NCBI RefSeq assembly: GCF_017354985.1
Contig: NZ_CP071501.1
Span: 2,065,501 to 2,129,500 of the forward strand
From: Shewanella cyperi
GTDB lineage: Bacteria; Pseudomonadota; Gammaproteobacteria; Enterobacterales; Shewanellaceae
Direction: 5' to 3'
DNA: 64,000 nucleotides
A model generated the notes under the pieces. The model did no database searches, was not told the DNA's origin, and saw nothing but the letters and a program-made list of their open reading frames with translations. Both the position numbers and the translations under genes were made by a program. Positions 32,764 through 42,462 of the stretch are shown in pieces (the stretch's first letter is position 1; each line of letters opens with the position of its first letter).

Positions 32764-32777
32764 TTACGTTAACGTAA
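32764..32777. promoter_or_regulatory. Perfect 14-bp palindromic operator upstream of bkd
   Basis: TTACGTTAACGTAA is a perfect inverted repeat 67-80 bp upstream of bkdA1. It resembles the operator class described for LiuR, the MerR-type regulator of branched-chain amino acid degradation in gammaproteobacteria. The palindrome is seen directly; the regulator is inferred from memory of that motif and from the gene it precedes. Confidence 0.65.
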
Positions 32778-32851
32778 ACTACCTATCAACCATTGGCACC
32801 CGTCCGGCGCCAACTTAGGACCGGATCGGATGTATAAATTGGTTTACAAGC

Positions 32852-33886
32852 TTAGCGTACGTCCGGCGCCTGTGCCGCTGTCAGCATGATCACAGTGCGC
32901 TGCCCCACGGGGACCTTGGCGTTGGGAAACACCACGGCCTCGCTGTCGAGCTCCACCCTGATGTCCTTGCCCCCTTCCCTTGCAAGCACAAAGCCCTTGG
33001 GGAAAGAGGTAAAGTTCTCGACATCGGAGGCAAAGGTAAATTCAAAGTCTTCGGCCTGCTTATTGATCACCCGGCACACCTGATACAGGTTGACCTTGTC
33101 AGGGCCATAGCTTTCCAGCTCCAGGTCCCGGCCGCAAATCAGTCGGCTCAGCATCTCGCGGGTGGCAATAAAGCGGGTCATGTCGTTCTGGCCCATGGGA
33201 TAGACCTTGCCCAGCTCTATGGTGAAGGCATCGGCGCCATAATTCTCGGAAGAGAAATAGCTGAAGGTGGTGGTCGGCTCATGATGGAACAGAACTGTAT
33301 CCACCCCGGCGGCCTTGAGGAACATGATCTGTTCGGCGCTGTACGCGCGGCCCGGACGGTAGGGATAGATGGCAAATTTTTCGTGCTTGGAACCCCGGAT
33401 AGCGGTATGCAGATCGTAATGAATGCGCTGCGCCCCTTCACGGGCACGGAAGAAACGATCCACATAGGTTTCCAGCTTACGGGCGCGGATCCGCTCCGGA
33501 TTCACCAGCCCGGGGCCGCGGGAATGCTCGCCGCTGAACAGGCGGTTCATGTTCTCATCCACTATGCGGGTGCCGTTGTTGATGGCGGCCGGATTGCCGA
33601 TGAGAAACAGGGTGCGCTCACCTACCCGGATTTTGTCTTCCAGCAGATCGCGGATAAGACCGTTGCACAGTTCTATGGGGGCGGTTTCGTTGCCGTGAAC
33701 GCCGCAGGACAGCACCACATCTTTGTTGGCGACTTGCTGCAATGGCTGAAACAGGATCACGCCCGTGTCCCAGACATCGACCCGGGTATGTTCGCCTATG
33801 TCGAAGCCAAAGGGTTCGGGAAAGCTTTGGGGATTGGCCAGGGTCAGGGCCAGGAAATCTTTGGTTTTAAGCAAAGTGTCGAGCAC
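32852..33886 (-). CDS. astE: Succinylglutamate desuccinylase
   Basis: Zinc enzyme of 344 residues in the AstE/aspartoacylase (M14-like) family. It removes succinate from N-succinylglutamate in the last step of arginine succinyltransferase catabolism. The zinc ligands are in [14 protein letters not shown] (His, Glu) and the His of [18 protein letters not shown]; the catalytic Glu is in [15 protein letters not shown]. The start is a GTG at 33886 preceded by AAGGAG at 8 nt. An alternative open extension of 20 codons lacks a ribosome site. The other ast genes are not in the window. Confidence 0.94.
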   Translation of the reverse strand: MLDTLLKTKDFLALTLANPQSFPEPFGFDIGEHTRVDVWDTGVILFQPLQQVANKDVVLSCGVHGNETAPIELCNGLIRDLLEDKIRVGERTLFLIGNPAAINNGTRIVDENMNRLFSGEHSRGPGLVNPERIRARKLETYVDRFFRAREGAQRIHYDLHTAIRGSKHEKFAIYPYRPGRAYSAEQIMFLKAAGVDTVLFHHEPTTTFSYFSSENYGADAFTIELGKVYPMGQNDMTRFIATREMLSRLICGRDLELESYGPDKVNLYQVCRVINKQAEDFEFTFASDVENFTSFPKGFVLAREGGKDIRVELDSEAVVFPNAKVPVGQRTVIMLTAAQAPDVR

Positions 33887-34130
33887 AGCGAATTCTCCTT
33901 GTTCATCCGTAACGGCGGTGGGCACAAACGGGACTAATACTAACATAAGTGGCTGAGGTGTCAGCTATCCCTTTCGCTGCCTTACCGGTTGAGGACAAGG
34001 TCTTACTTCTGCCCTACTGCTGTACGCATGTTTCTACGCTTGCTTTTCCTTTTGCATTGCTCTTGCATTTGTCTTGGCATTTGCTCACAATATTTAGCCA
34101 TCCAGACATCCATTATTTTGCGAGAGATTC

Positions 34131-34625
34131 ATGTCAGCACAAGATACCTCCCTGGCCACCTTCGGCGCCGGCTGCTTTTGGGGCGTGGAATATTTCTTCC
34201 GCCAGGTCCCCGGCGTGCTTAATGCCACCTGCGGTTACATGGGCGGCAACAACCAGGCCACCACCTATGAAGAGGTTAAAAAAGGCAAAACCGGCCATGC
34301 GGAAGTGGTGCAGGTGGAATTCGATCCCACTCGGGTCAGTTATGAAGAGCTGCTGCAGGTGTTCTGGAAAAACCACAATCCCACCAGTCTCAATCAACAG
34401 GGTGGCGACATAGGCACCCAATACCGCAGCACCATTTTCTTTCACGACAAGCAGCAAAAGGCCGAAGCCGAAGAATCCAAACTGGCGCTGGCCCGCTCCG
34501 GCAAATGGGGCATTCGCCACATAGTGACCGAGATAGTGCCGCTGCAGCAGTTCCACCGTGCCGAGGAATACCATCAGGACTATATCCAGAAGAACAATCT
34601 GCCGAGCTGCCACCTGGAATACTGA
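34131..34625 (+). CDS. msrA: Peptide methionine (S)-S-oxide reductase MsrA
   Basis: Thiol reductase of 164 residues that repairs methionine-S-sulfoxide in proteins and free methionine. The catalytic cysteine is in the GAGCFWGVEYFF signature near residue 14. Downstream are GHAEVVQVEFDP and QYRSTIFFHD. It is a compact, cytoplasmic MsrA without the N-terminal extension of the E. coli enzyme. It is monocistronic, with a strong terminator after it. Confidence 0.96.
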   Translation: MSAQDTSLATFGAGCFWGVEYFFRQVPGVLNATCGYMGGNNQATTYEEVKKGKTGHAEVVQVEFDPTRVSYEELLQVFWKNHNPTSLNQQGGDIGTQYRSTIFFHDKQQKAEAEESKLALARSGKWGIRHIVTEIVPLQQFHRAEEYHQDYIQKNNLPSCHLEY

Positions 34626-34671
34626 TTGGCTTTTCGATCATAAGTACAAAAAGCCGAAAGCAAGGTAAAAG

Positions 34672-34697
34672 AAAACGCGCCCAAGGGCGCGTTTTTT
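34672..34697. terminator. msrA/pgm bidirectional terminator
   Basis: AAAACGCGCC / GGCGCGTTTT perfect stem, T-rich on both strands, between convergent msrA and pgm. Confidence 0.9.
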
Positions 34698-34711
34698 TAT
34701 GTCTTAATGGT

Positions 34712-36364
34712 TCAGCCCTTGAGGGCGGCGCCAATCAAGGCCTGGGCCTCGGCTATCAGCTCTGCCAGATGGACTTCGCTGACAAAACTCTCGGCATAGA
34801 GCTTAAACAATGGCTCCGTGCCAGAGGGGCGCGCCGCAATCCAGCCATTGGCCGTGACAATCTTGATGCCGCCGATGGCGGCACCGTTGCCCGGTGCATG
34901 GGTCAGCACCTCGAGTATGGCATCGCCGCCCAGGGTGCTGGCATTGAGGCTGTCGCCATTGAGTCCGGCAAACTTGGCCTTCATCTTGGCATTGAGCGGA
35001 CTGTCGATACGGCGATAGAAGCTGCGACCATGTTTTGCCGCCAGCGCCTCATAACGCTCGGCGGGCGTCTGGCCGGTGACAGCCAAAATTTCCGCCGCCA
35101 GCAGCGCCAGAATAAAGCCGTCCTTGTCGGTACACCAGGTACCGCCATCACGGCGCAGGAAGGCGGCGCCGGCGCTTTCTTCACCGCCAAAGGCCACGGT
35201 GCCGTTCGCCAGCCCATCCACAAACCACTTGAAGCCCACCGGCACTTCCATTAAAGGCCGGCCATGGGCGGCGCAGACCTTGTCGATGAGGGCGCTGGAC
35301 ACCAAAGTCTTGCCGATGGCGAGGTTTTCGGCCCAGCCGGGTCTGTGACCCAGAAGGTAATCTATGGCCACCGCCAGGAAGTGATTGGGATCCATCAGGC
35401 CACTGCCGGGGCAGACTATGCCGTGACGGTCGTAGTCCGGGTCGTTGCCGACACAGATATCAAACTTGTCCTTGTGGGCCAGCAGACCCGCCATGGCATG
35501 GGGCGAGGAGCAGTCCATGCGGATCTTGCCGTCCTTGTCCAGGGTCATAAAGCCGAAGGTCGGGTCGACCCTGTTGTTGACGACCGTAATGTCCAAACCA
35601 TAGCGCTTGGCTATTCTGTCCCAGTAATAGATGCCAGAGCCGCCCAGGGGGTCAACGCCGATGCGTACTTTGGCCCTGGCTATGGCCTCCATGTCTATGA
35701 CCTGGGCCAGATCGTCTACGTAAGGGCCGATAAGATCCTTGTGTTTGAGCAGCGGCATGGCGCGGGCCACGCTGTAATTAACCCGTCTGACGCCATCGAG
35801 ATTGTGTGCCAGGTAGTGGTTGGCACGGGTCTCAATCCAGGAGGTGATCTCCCCTTCGGCGGGGCCACCGTGCGGCGGATTGTACTTGATGCCTCCGTCC
35901 TGGGGCGGATTGTGGGACGGGGTGATGATCAAGCCATCAGACAATTCGTTGCTGTTGGCGTTGCGGTTAGCGCAAAGAATGGCGTGTGACACCACGGGCG
36001 TAGGGGTAAAGCTGTCATTTTCCTGGGCAATGACACACACCTGGTTGGCCACAAGCACCTCGATGGCACTGACATAAGCGGCCTGTGACAGTGCGTGGGT
36101 ATCCATGCCGAGATAAAGGGGACCTTGAATACCCGCCTGCTTGCGGTAGTCCACCACGGCCTGGGTGATGGCCAGGATATGTCGCTCGTTAAAGCTGTTC
36201 AAAAAAGCACAGCCCCTGTGGCCCGAGGTGCCAAAACTCACCCGCTCCGCCGGATTGCCGGCATCCGGCACCAGGCGGAAATAGTGGCTCATGAGTTTGG
36301 GGATATTGACCAGATCCTGTTGCTGTGCCAGGGTACCGGCGCGCTCGTGTATTGCCAAAACCAT
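34712..36364 (-). CDS. pgm: Phosphoglucomutase (alpha-D-glucose)
   Basis: Phosphoglucomutase of 550 residues that interconverts glucose-1-phosphate and glucose-6-phosphate. The phosphoserine is in [17 protein letters not shown], the Mg-binding loop is [10 protein letters not shown], and the sugar-binding loop is [13 protein letters not shown]. The phosphate-binding loop is [13 protein letters not shown]. The N-terminus ([10 protein letters not shown]) parallels E. coli Pgm. ATG 36364 is preceded by AAGGAG, and the gene begins 25 bp after seqA ends, as in the seqA-pgm operon of E. coli. Confidence 0.97.
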   Translation of the reverse strand: MVLAIHERAGTLAQQQDLVNIPKLMSHYFRLVPDAGNPAERVSFGTSGHRGCAFLNSFNERHILAITQAVVDYRKQAGIQGPLYLGMDTHALSQAAYVSAIEVLVANQVCVIAQENDSFTPTPVVSHAILCANRNANSNELSDGLIITPSHNPPQDGGIKYNPPHGGPAEGEITSWIETRANHYLAHNLDGVRRVNYSVARAMPLLKHKDLIGPYVDDLAQVIDMEAIARAKVRIGVDPLGGSGIYYWDRIAKRYGLDITVVNNRVDPTFGFMTLDKDGKIRMDCSSPHAMAGLLAHKDKFDICVGNDPDYDRHGIVCPGSGLMDPNHFLAVAIDYLLGHRPGWAENLAIGKTLVSSALIDKVCAAHGRPLMEVPVGFKWFVDGLANGTVAFGGEESAGAAFLRRDGGTWCTDKDGFILALLAAEILAVTGQTPAERYEALAAKHGRSFYRRIDSPLNAKMKAKFAGLNGDSLNASTLGGDAILEVLTHAPGNGAAIGGIKIVTANGWIAARPSGTEPLFKLYAESFVSEVHLAELIAEAQALIGAALKG

Positions 36365-36389
36365 TACTCCTTGTGTTGCGCTTGCGGAC

Positions 36390-36929
36390 TTAACCCAGCG
36401 CCCGCTCGCCGATACTGGCAGCACGCACGGGATCGCAGCCAAAGCACTCCAGCACTTCCTGCAATATCATGCGCTTCTTACCTGTGTTGTTATTGGTGGT
36501 CACCCAAAAACCACTGCTGCCGATTTCCTTGGGATTGGCCGACTGGCTGGCCTGTAACAGCGCATCCCTGGAGGTTGCAAAATAAAGCCGGTCGCGGCCC
36601 TGGATTTGCAGTACCTTGGAAAAACCCGCCGGGTTCGCCCTATGCAGGCTCTCAAGCACAAACAGGAAGCGGCCAACCGCGCCCTTTTGTTGCTCCAGCA
36701 GGGATTCAGACAGCAGATGCTCGAAATCATAGTCGGCATTTATGTCAGTTTGAGGGGCAAGGGTCGCCTCCATGCCAGGCTGGCTGATGGGCTTGGGTTC
36801 GGTGTTGACCACTTCTGTCACCGACAGACCCAGCAGGCGCCGTAAAATGTCTGAAGCACTCTCGCCTATCCTTTCCGTTTTTGCTGCGATAAAACGATAA
36901 AGCTCTTCATCCACTTCAATGTATTTCAT
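36390..36929 (-). CDS. seqA: Negative modulator of replication initiation SeqA
   Basis: SeqA of 179 residues, which binds hemimethylated GATC sites, sequesters oriC and organises newly replicated DNA. The N-terminal oligomerisation domain ([29 protein letters not shown]) is followed by a variable linker and the DNA-binding domain from about residue 75. In that domain [19 protein letters not shown] and [15 protein letters not shown] contact DNA. It implies that Dam methylation is active in this organism. It is the first gene of the seqA-pgm operon. Confidence 0.97.
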   Translation of the reverse strand: MKYIEVDEELYRFIAAKTERIGESASDILRRLLGLSVTEVVNTEPKPISQPGMEATLAPQTDINADYDFEHLLSESLLEQQKGAVGRFLFVLESLHRANPAGFSKVLQIQGRDRLYFATSRDALLQASQSANPKEIGSSGFWVTTNNNTGKKRMILQEVLECFGCDPVRAASIGERALG

Positions 36930-37199
36930 AACCCTCGAGTTCCTTAATCTTATGGTTCGTCACTGACGGCCACAGCCAACACTGTGACCGGCAAAGGGAG
37001 TAAGGCCACCAGTGTAGACAGTTATGAATCTTTGATAAAGCACTCTTAATTCAAAACTTGTGGCCTTTTGACGGCGCTGCGGCCATGACAGTTTAAAAAG
37101 ACAGCGAACGGCCCAAAGCGTGGGACAACTTGATCCCTTTGGGTCACCCATGCACAATTGCGCACCATTGAAAAGGCGGCAGCAGCGGAACACACACAC

Positions 37200-37976
37200 A
37201 TGCACATCAACAGAGCCATCAGCGGCCAGGGGCCGGCAATAGTGCTTATTCATGGTCTCTTTGGCGATCTGGATAACCTCAAGTCGCTGGGACAAAGTTT
37301 GCAAAGCGATTACAGGGTCATACGGGTGGATGTGCCCAACCACGGCAACAGCCCCCATTGGGACACCATGGACTACCCAGCCCTGGCCGATGCCATGGTA
37401 GCCATGCTGGATGAAGAAGGCATAGACAAGGCGCTGTTTATCGGTCACTCCATGGGCGGCAAAATCGCCATGGCCACGGCCCTGTACCACCCCGAGCGCG
37501 TCAGTGGCGTAGTGGCGGCCGATATCTCGCCGGTTGCTTATCCCCACAGACATCAGCTGGTGTTCCAGGCGCTGACCAGTTTGCCGCTGGACGGCAGCTA
37601 TGACCGCCGCCAGGCCCTGGTGCACATGAAAGATGCAGGTGTTGACGAGGCCACGGCGCAATTTTTGCTGAAAAGTTTTCGCCGCACCGACACAGGCTTT
37701 GGCTGGAAGATGAATATTGATGGCCTCAAGCGCAATTACGATGCCCTGATTGGCTGGCCGTTCCACACGCTCAGCTATTCCGGCCCCACCCTGTTTGTCC
37801 GCGGCGGCGATTCCGACTATGTCAAGGCCGAGCACAAGGACGCCATTATGGCGCAGTTTCCGGCGGTGCAGCTGAAATCCATCGCCGCCACCGGCCACTG
37901 GCTGCATGCCCAGAAACCCGAGCTGTTCAATCGTCTGGTGAAAGGATTTGTTGACAGCCTGGCGCTGCCACTCTGA
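37200..37976 (+). CDS. ybfF: Alpha/beta-hydrolase YbfF, esterase
   Basis: Alpha/beta hydrolase of 258 residues related to E. coli YbfF, an esterase active on short acyl and acyl-CoA substrates. The oxyanion motif is LIHGLFGDLDNL, the nucleophile elbow GHSMGG near residue 84, and the catalytic His is in ATGHWLHAQKPELF. It is divergent from seqA, exactly as in E. coli. The ATG at 37200 lacks a strong Shine-Dalgarno; a TTG 14 codons upstream is a weaker alternative by homology. Confidence 0.93.
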   Translation: MHINRAISGQGPAIVLIHGLFGDLDNLKSLGQSLQSDYRVIRVDVPNHGNSPHWDTMDYPALADAMVAMLDEEGIDKALFIGHSMGGKIAMATALYHPERVSGVVAADISPVAYPHRHQLVFQALTSLPLDGSYDRRQALVHMKDAGVDEATAQFLLKSFRRTDTGFGWKMNIDGLKRNYDALIGWPFHTLSYSGPTLFVRGGDSDYVKAEHKDAIMAQFPAVQLKSIAATGHWLHAQKPELFNRLVKGFVDSLALPL

Positions 37977-38106
37977 GTTGTACTGAAACTTGTGCTCTGG
38001 CAGGCGGTAGCGGGCACTTTATCTATGTGATATATTCCCGCCTCTTCCAATCCCGGCGGCGCCTGCGGCCGGAATGATTAGCAGCGGGAATCAGGAGAAG
38101 CAGTCG

Positions 38107-38328
38107 ATGTTGTCCCAGTACATGGAACAGATAGAGACCATAGGGCTCAATCTGTTTTTTGCCAGTATCTTCTTTTTTATCGGTATGGCTATCCACGACG
38201 TACTGAAGCAGGGCAATGTTCCCAAGTTCGGCCGCTTTATCGTGTGGCTGGTACTTTTTCTCGGCTGCGCCGGTTTTATTGCAAAAGGAATTATCCAGGT
38301 GGCCTGGGAAGGTGCAGGCATCGGCTAA
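38107..38328 (+). CDS. DUF2788 small membrane protein
   Basis: Protein of 73 residues with two predicted membrane helices, LNLFFASIFFFIGMAIH (about 12-30) and IVWLVLFLGCAGFIAKGI (about 43-62), joined by a short polar loop. It fits the DUF2788 family, which has no known role. ATG 38107 is preceded by CAGGAG. It sits between ybfF and ybfE and ends 9 bp before ybfE starts, so it probably shares their transcript. Confidence 0.85.
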   Translation: MLSQYMEQIETIGLNLFFASIFFFIGMAIHDVLKQGNVPKFGRFIVWLVLFLGCAGFIAKGIIQVAWEGAGIG

Positions 38329-38337
38329 TTGACTATC

Positions 38338-38610
38338 ATGGCAAAAGAAGCAACAGACAGAATAACAATAGACCTTTTTGCCTCCGAAAAACGCCGCGGT
38401 CGTCCCCGCAGCAGTCCCCTTTCTCGGGAGCAACAGCTCAAGGTCAACAAGCGTAACCAGATCCAAAGGGATCGTGCCAAGGGGTTAAAGCGAATAGAGT
38501 TAAAAGTGTCACAAGATTTATATGACGCCTTGAACGAAAAAGCTTTGGCCAGTAACATCAGCCGCAGCCAGCTAATCGAATGCATATTGCAGGAACAATT
38601 TGGCGGTTGA
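38338..38610 (+). CDS. ybfE: YbfE, ribbon-helix-helix-like protein
   Basis: Basic protein of 90 residues. The C-terminal half (RIELKVSQDLYDALNEKALA, then SNISRSQLIECILQEQF) is a ribbon-helix-helix DNA-binding pattern. It follows a very basic arm including KRRGRPRSS. The E. coli homologue is listed as LexA-regulated, but I see no LexA box in this operon. A TTG three codons upstream, touching the DUF2788 stop, is an alternative start. The position before fldA is conserved. Confidence 0.88.
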   Translation: MAKEATDRITIDLFASEKRRGRPRSSPLSREQQLKVNKRNQIQRDRAKGLKRIELKVSQDLYDALNEKALASNISRSQLIECILQEQFGG

Positions 38611-38664
38611 ATCCGGCTTTAAACGATTGATTGCAATCGCGAACTACATATTAAAGGAAAGACA

Positions 38665-39192
38665 ATGGCTACTGTAGGTCTTTTTTTCGGGAGTGACACA
38701 GGTAACACCGAAGCTGTCGCCAAGATGATCCAGAAGAAACTGGGCAAAAACATGGTGGATGTCAAAGACATCGCCAAGAGCACCAAGGAGCAGATCGCCG
38801 AGTACGACCTGCTGCTGTTCGGGATCCCGACCTGGTATTATGGTGAAGCCCAGTGTGATTGGGACGACTTCTTCCCCGAGCTGGAACAAATTGACTTTAC
38901 CGACAAGCTGGTGGCCATTTTCGGTTGCGGCGATCAGGAAGACTATGCCGAGTATTTCCTTGATGCCATGGGCATGGTACGCGACATAGTGGAAGCCCGC
39001 GGCGGTATCATCATCGGCCATTGGCCCACCGCCGGCTACAACTTTGAAGCCTCCAAGGGCCTGGTGGATGACGACCATTTCGTGGGTCTGGGCATTGACG
39101 AAGACCGTCAACCCGAGCTGACCGAAGAGCGCGTCGACGCCTGGGTGAAGCAGATTTACGAAGAGATGTGTCTGGCCGAACTGGAAGATTAA
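38665..39192 (+). CDS. fldA: Flavodoxin FldA
   Basis: Long-chain flavodoxin of 175 residues, an FMN electron carrier. The phosphate-binding loop is FGSDTGNTEAVAK (residues about 8-20). The FMN aromatic loops are PTWYYGEAQCDW and CGDQEDYAEYF; the long-chain insertion is present near residue 120. It can replace ferredoxin under iron limitation. In E. coli fur follows fldA; here earP follows instead, so fur has been relocated. Confidence 0.97.
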   Translation: MATVGLFFGSDTGNTEAVAKMIQKKLGKNMVDVKDIAKSTKEQIAEYDLLLFGIPTWYYGEAQCDWDDFFPELEQIDFTDKLVAIFGCGDQEDYAEYFLDAMGMVRDIVEARGGIIIGHWPTAGYNFEASKGLVDDDHFVGLGIDEDRQPELTEERVDAWVKQIYEEMCLAELED

Positions 39193-39298
39193 TTCCCCGG
39201 ACATCAATATTGAAGCGGCCATAGGTGCCGCTTTTTTATTCGCGTTTTTAAGCGCCTTTTTATACGCCTTATTTCTACGTCAAGAGAACAGCAAATAG

Positions 39299-40456
39299 AT
39301 GCAACACAGCCACTGGGATATCTTTTGTGCCGTCGTCGACAACTATGGCGACATAGGGGTCACCTGGCGCCTTGCCCGGCAACTGGCCAGCGAACACGGC
39401 ATTGAGGTGAATCTCTGGGTTGACGACCTCAGAAGCTTTGGCCATATCCTGCCGGCACTGGATCCCAAGCTCCCTTGCCAAATGGTAGAAGGCATCAGGG
39501 TACTGCAATGGAATACCCCACTCGACCTGCCCTATGTTGCCGGTGAGGTGCTGATCGAAGCCTTTGCCTGCGAGTTGCCCGATGAGGTGAAACAGGCGGT
39601 CAGAGATGCGGCCACCCCGCCCTGCTGGCTCAATCTGGAATACCTAAGCGCCGAAGACTGGGTCGAGGGTTGCCATGGCCTGCCCTCCTTCCAACCCGGT
39701 GGCATCAACAAGTACTTTTATATGCCGGGCTTCAGCGCCGCCACAGGTGGTCTTATCTGCGAAACCGGTCTGTTTGAGGCTAGGGCAGCCTGGCAGACAG
39801 ACAGCAGCAATAAGATGGCGCTGTTCCAAAAGCTGGGCCTTGGCGGCATACAGGCCGAAGATAAGGTCATCAGCGTCTTCAGCTATGAAACCGAGGCCCT
39901 GCCGGCCCTGTGCGAACTCTGGTCCGAAGGCCAGCAGCGGGTCCATGCCCTTATCCCCAAGGGCCGCAGCTTCAACAGTCTTAAAGCCTTGCTGCCCTGT
40001 CCGGTGGAGGCCCTGACACCGGGGCAGCGGATTGAGCTCGGCATGCTGACCCTGCATGTGCTGCCGATGACGGATCAACAGGGCTACGATCGCCTGCTGT
40101 GGAGCTGTGATTTCAACATAGTCCGCGGCGAAGACTCCTTCCTGCGAGCCCAGTGGGCGGCCAGACCCTTCATCTGGCACATTTATCAACAGGAAGAAGA
40201 TTACCACCTGGTAAAATTAGAAGCTTTTATGCAACTTTACTGCGATAATCTGGCTTCTGAAATTGCAGAGTGCTGGCGGAACCTCAACCTTTCGTTCAAC
40301 CAGCAACAGGCGACGGCAGTGCAACAGCACTGGCAATATATGGATTCGCACGCTGTGCCCTTGCTGGCCCATGCCAGACAATGGCCAATCGATGCACTTA
40401 AGACGACAGATCTGGCCACAAGGCTAGTGCAATTCGTCAAAAATTCGTTAAGATAG
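39299..40456 (+). CDS. earP: EF-P arginine rhamnosyltransferase EarP
   Basis: Protein of 385 residues matching EarP, the inverting GT-B enzyme that adds rhamnose from dTDP-L-rhamnose to Arg32 of EF-P. The N-terminus DIFCAVVDNYGDIGVTWRLA carries the conserved aspartates and glycines. CWLNLEYLSAEDWVEGCHGL is the characteristic mid-protein motif. RGEDSFLRAQWAARPFIWHIY near residue 275 binds the nucleotide. The target gene efp starts 39 bp downstream, a linked enzyme-substrate pair. This is the arginine-rhamnose route, in place of EpmA/EpmB lysylation. Confidence 0.97.
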   Translation: MQHSHWDIFCAVVDNYGDIGVTWRLARQLASEHGIEVNLWVDDLRSFGHILPALDPKLPCQMVEGIRVLQWNTPLDLPYVAGEVLIEAFACELPDEVKQAVRDAATPPCWLNLEYLSAEDWVEGCHGLPSFQPGGINKYFYMPGFSAATGGLICETGLFEARAAWQTDSSNKMALFQKLGLGGIQAEDKVISVFSYETEALPALCELWSEGQQRVHALIPKGRSFNSLKALLPCPVEALTPGQRIELGMLTLHVLPMTDQQGYDRLLWSCDFNIVRGEDSFLRAQWAARPFIWHIYQQEEDYHLVKLEAFMQLYCDNLASEIAECWRNLNLSFNQQQATAVQQHWQYMDSHAVPLLAHARQWPIDALKTTDLATRLVQFVKNSLR

Positions 40457-40495
40457 CGCCTTTAGTAAAACGTCCAAGATATAGGAAATTTAGTA

Positions 40496-41059
40496 ATGAA
40501 AACTGCTCATGAAATCCGTCCCGGTAACGTGATCATGTTTAATGACGCCCCATGGGTCGTTCAGAAAACTGAAACCACTCGTTCAGGTCGTAACGCTGCC
40601 ATCGTGAAAATGAAGCTGAAGCACGTGCTGATCGATTCTTCTACCGAGACCACCTTCAAGGGTGAAGACAAGATGGACGTTATCGTTCTGGAGCGTCTGG
40701 ATTGTACCTACTCCTACTTTAACGATCCTATGTACGTATTCATGGACGCCGAGTACAACCAGTACGACGTTGAAGCCGAAAACGTGGGCGATGCCGCCAA
40801 GTTCATCGTTGACGGTATGGAAGACACCTGCCAGGTTACCTTCTACGAAGGTAAGGCCATCAGTGTTGAACTGCCAACCACTATCGTACGTGAAGTGGGT
40901 TACACCGAGCCTTCTGCCCGTGGTGACACTTCAGGCAAGGTGATGAAGCCTGCCAAACTGGTAGGTACCGACATCGAGCTGATGGTTGCCGACTTCGTTA
41001 AAGAAGGCGACAAGATCGAAATCGATACCCGTACCGGTGAATTCAAGAAGCGCGTGTAA
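40496..41059 (+). CDS. efp: Elongation factor P
   Basis: EF-P of 187 residues, which binds between the P and E sites and rescues ribosomes stalled at polyproline. The loop tip reads TTRSGRNAA with arginine at position 32, the rhamnosylation site, rather than the lysine modified by EpmA. The three beta-barrel domains have the normal length. It follows earP and has its own terminator. Confidence 0.99.
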   Translation: MKTAHEIRPGNVIMFNDAPWVVQKTETTRSGRNAAIVKMKLKHVLIDSSTETTFKGEDKMDVIVLERLDCTYSYFNDPMYVFMDAEYNQYDVEAENVGDAAKFIVDGMEDTCQVTFYEGKAISVELPTTIVREVGYTEPSARGDTSGKVMKPAKLVGTDIELMVADFVKEGDKIEIDTRTGEFKKRV

Positions 41060-41085
41060 TTCCCGCAGCTGAATCCCGAATTGAT

Positions 41086-41115
41086 AAAAAGGCCAGCAAA
41101 TTGCTGGCCTTTTTA
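41086..41115. terminator. efp/GGDEF-gene bidirectional terminator
   Basis: AAAAAGGCCAGCA / TGCTGGCCTTTTT stem, T-rich on both strands, between convergent efp and the GGDEF gene. Confidence 0.92.
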
Positions 41116-41137
41116 ATTTCCGTTCCACCCAAAGGTG

Positions 41138-42259
41138 TCAGGCAACTTCGACCCGGTTACGGCCGGCGGTCTTGGCCCGATACAGGGCGTTATCGGCCCG
41201 CTCCACCAATTCAGCAAGATCTTCCGGTCCCTGCCACTGGGCCAGACCGATACTGGTGGTAAAGCGCACCTCTTCGCCGTCATCGGTTGTCACCAACAGG
41301 GCTTCGCAGGACTCGCGGATCCGCTCAGCCACCTCAAGCGCATGCTTGGCGTCGGTTTCCGGCAAAATCACCAGGAATTCTTCACCGCCATAGCGGCCCA
41401 CCAAATCCACGTTGCGCACCGCCTTTTGGGCCGCCACGGCAAAACTTTGCAATACCTTGTCACCCACCAGGTGACCATACTGATCGTTGACCCGTTTGAA
41501 TCTGTCCAGATCGAGCAGCAGCACAGTTACGCTGCGTAAATATCTGTCCGCCCTGAGCACCTCGGTCTGCAGGCGCTCAAACAGGGCGCGGCGGTTAAAC
41601 AGGCCGGTCAGCGGATCCCGGGTTGCCTGACGATACAGGCTCACCAGCATGAACAATTGCGACATCTGGGCCCACAGGGTCAGCGCTACCAGCAGGATCA
41701 GGGTCATCATCAGCTCCTGGGGGATCTGATAACCACTCATCTGCGAAGCCAACAGCACACTGAAAAACACCGGCAGCGCCAGCACCATGCCCTCAATCAG
41801 GGTCAGCGGAAACACCGCCAGTTGAACTGCAGTGATCAGCGGATAATATTGATAGATCTGTTGGCTCTGCTCGAGCAACTGGGCACTGTAGACATAAAAC
41901 GCCGATGGAATAAGCACCAGCAAGGCCAATCTGAGGCGCGCCAGCAGCAGACTGGAACTGCGCCCCTGCCAGAACACCAGCCCCATAAAGCCCGCGGCCA
42001 TAAAGCTCCTGGCCGGTACCATGGCCTGAAACTGCACCAGCGGCATACTGATATAGTCCAAAATCATCCAACCCAATGCCACCAACATGTAAATGGCGGC
42101 CAGGGCCTGTACCCTATGGTGTATTTGGCTGGCCCTGGATCCATCGAAATCCTTGGTATGATCCCGATTGGAAAACAGGTCACCGAGCTGTAATAAGCGT
42201 TGCCATCTCATTATCAGTGGCATGGGCTCTATTTGAGCCGAAACCTGGGATTTGGTCAT
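41138..42259 (-). CDS. Membrane diguanylate cyclase (GGDEF)
   Basis: Protein of 373 residues. The N-terminal part has about six membrane helices between residues 50 and 215, without a recognised sensor name. A GGDEF domain covers about 215-373. Its active site is GGEEF (RYGGEEFLVILPE), a functional variant, with LLLDLDRFKRVNDQYGHLVGD as the metal and GTP site. An RxxD product-inhibition motif is seen as RESCEAL only in part, so inhibition is unclear. It makes c-di-GMP in response to an unknown membrane signal. The start has AAGGAC upstream. It is monocistronic. Confidence 0.92.
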   Translation of the reverse strand: MTKSQVSAQIEPMPLIMRWQRLLQLGDLFSNRDHTKDFDGSRASQIHHRVQALAAIYMLVALGWMILDYISMPLVQFQAMVPARSFMAAGFMGLVFWQGRSSSLLLARLRLALLVLIPSAFYVYSAQLLEQSQQIYQYYPLITAVQLAVFPLTLIEGMVLALPVFFSVLLASQMSGYQIPQELMMTLILLVALTLWAQMSQLFMLVSLYRQATRDPLTGLFNRRALFERLQTEVLRADRYLRSVTVLLLDLDRFKRVNDQYGHLVGDKVLQSFAVAAQKAVRNVDLVGRYGGEEFLVILPETDAKHALEVAERIRESCEALLVTTDDGEEVRFTTSIGLAQWQGPEDLAELVERADNALYRAKTAGRNRVEVA

Positions 42260-42403
42260 GTTTGTCCTTCATTTTCAACGGCTGACCCTGGGGCTAGCGG
42301 TTTGTCTTAGTTATCTGAGCCTAAACTAACCTAAATTAATGACTTTCTGTTTGAGCAACATCAAATATACGAACACTGGCCGGATAAAGCGCAAAAAACC
42401 GCA

Positions 42404-42428
42404 TAAAAAAACCGGCATTAAGCCGGTT
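42404..42428 (-). terminator. Terminator of NhaC-type antiporter gene
   Basis: AACCGGC / GCCGGTT stem with an ATTAA loop; on the minus strand it is followed by TTTTTTATG. Confidence 0.85.
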
Positions 42429-42462
42429 CTTTGCAGAGACTTTTACTCTTTGGCTATTACCC

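Noticed and set aside
37977..38106. LexA box upstream of the DUF2788-ybfE-fldA genes
   Set aside because: ybfE is listed as LexA-regulated in E. coli, but I found no CTGT-N8-ACAG match here.
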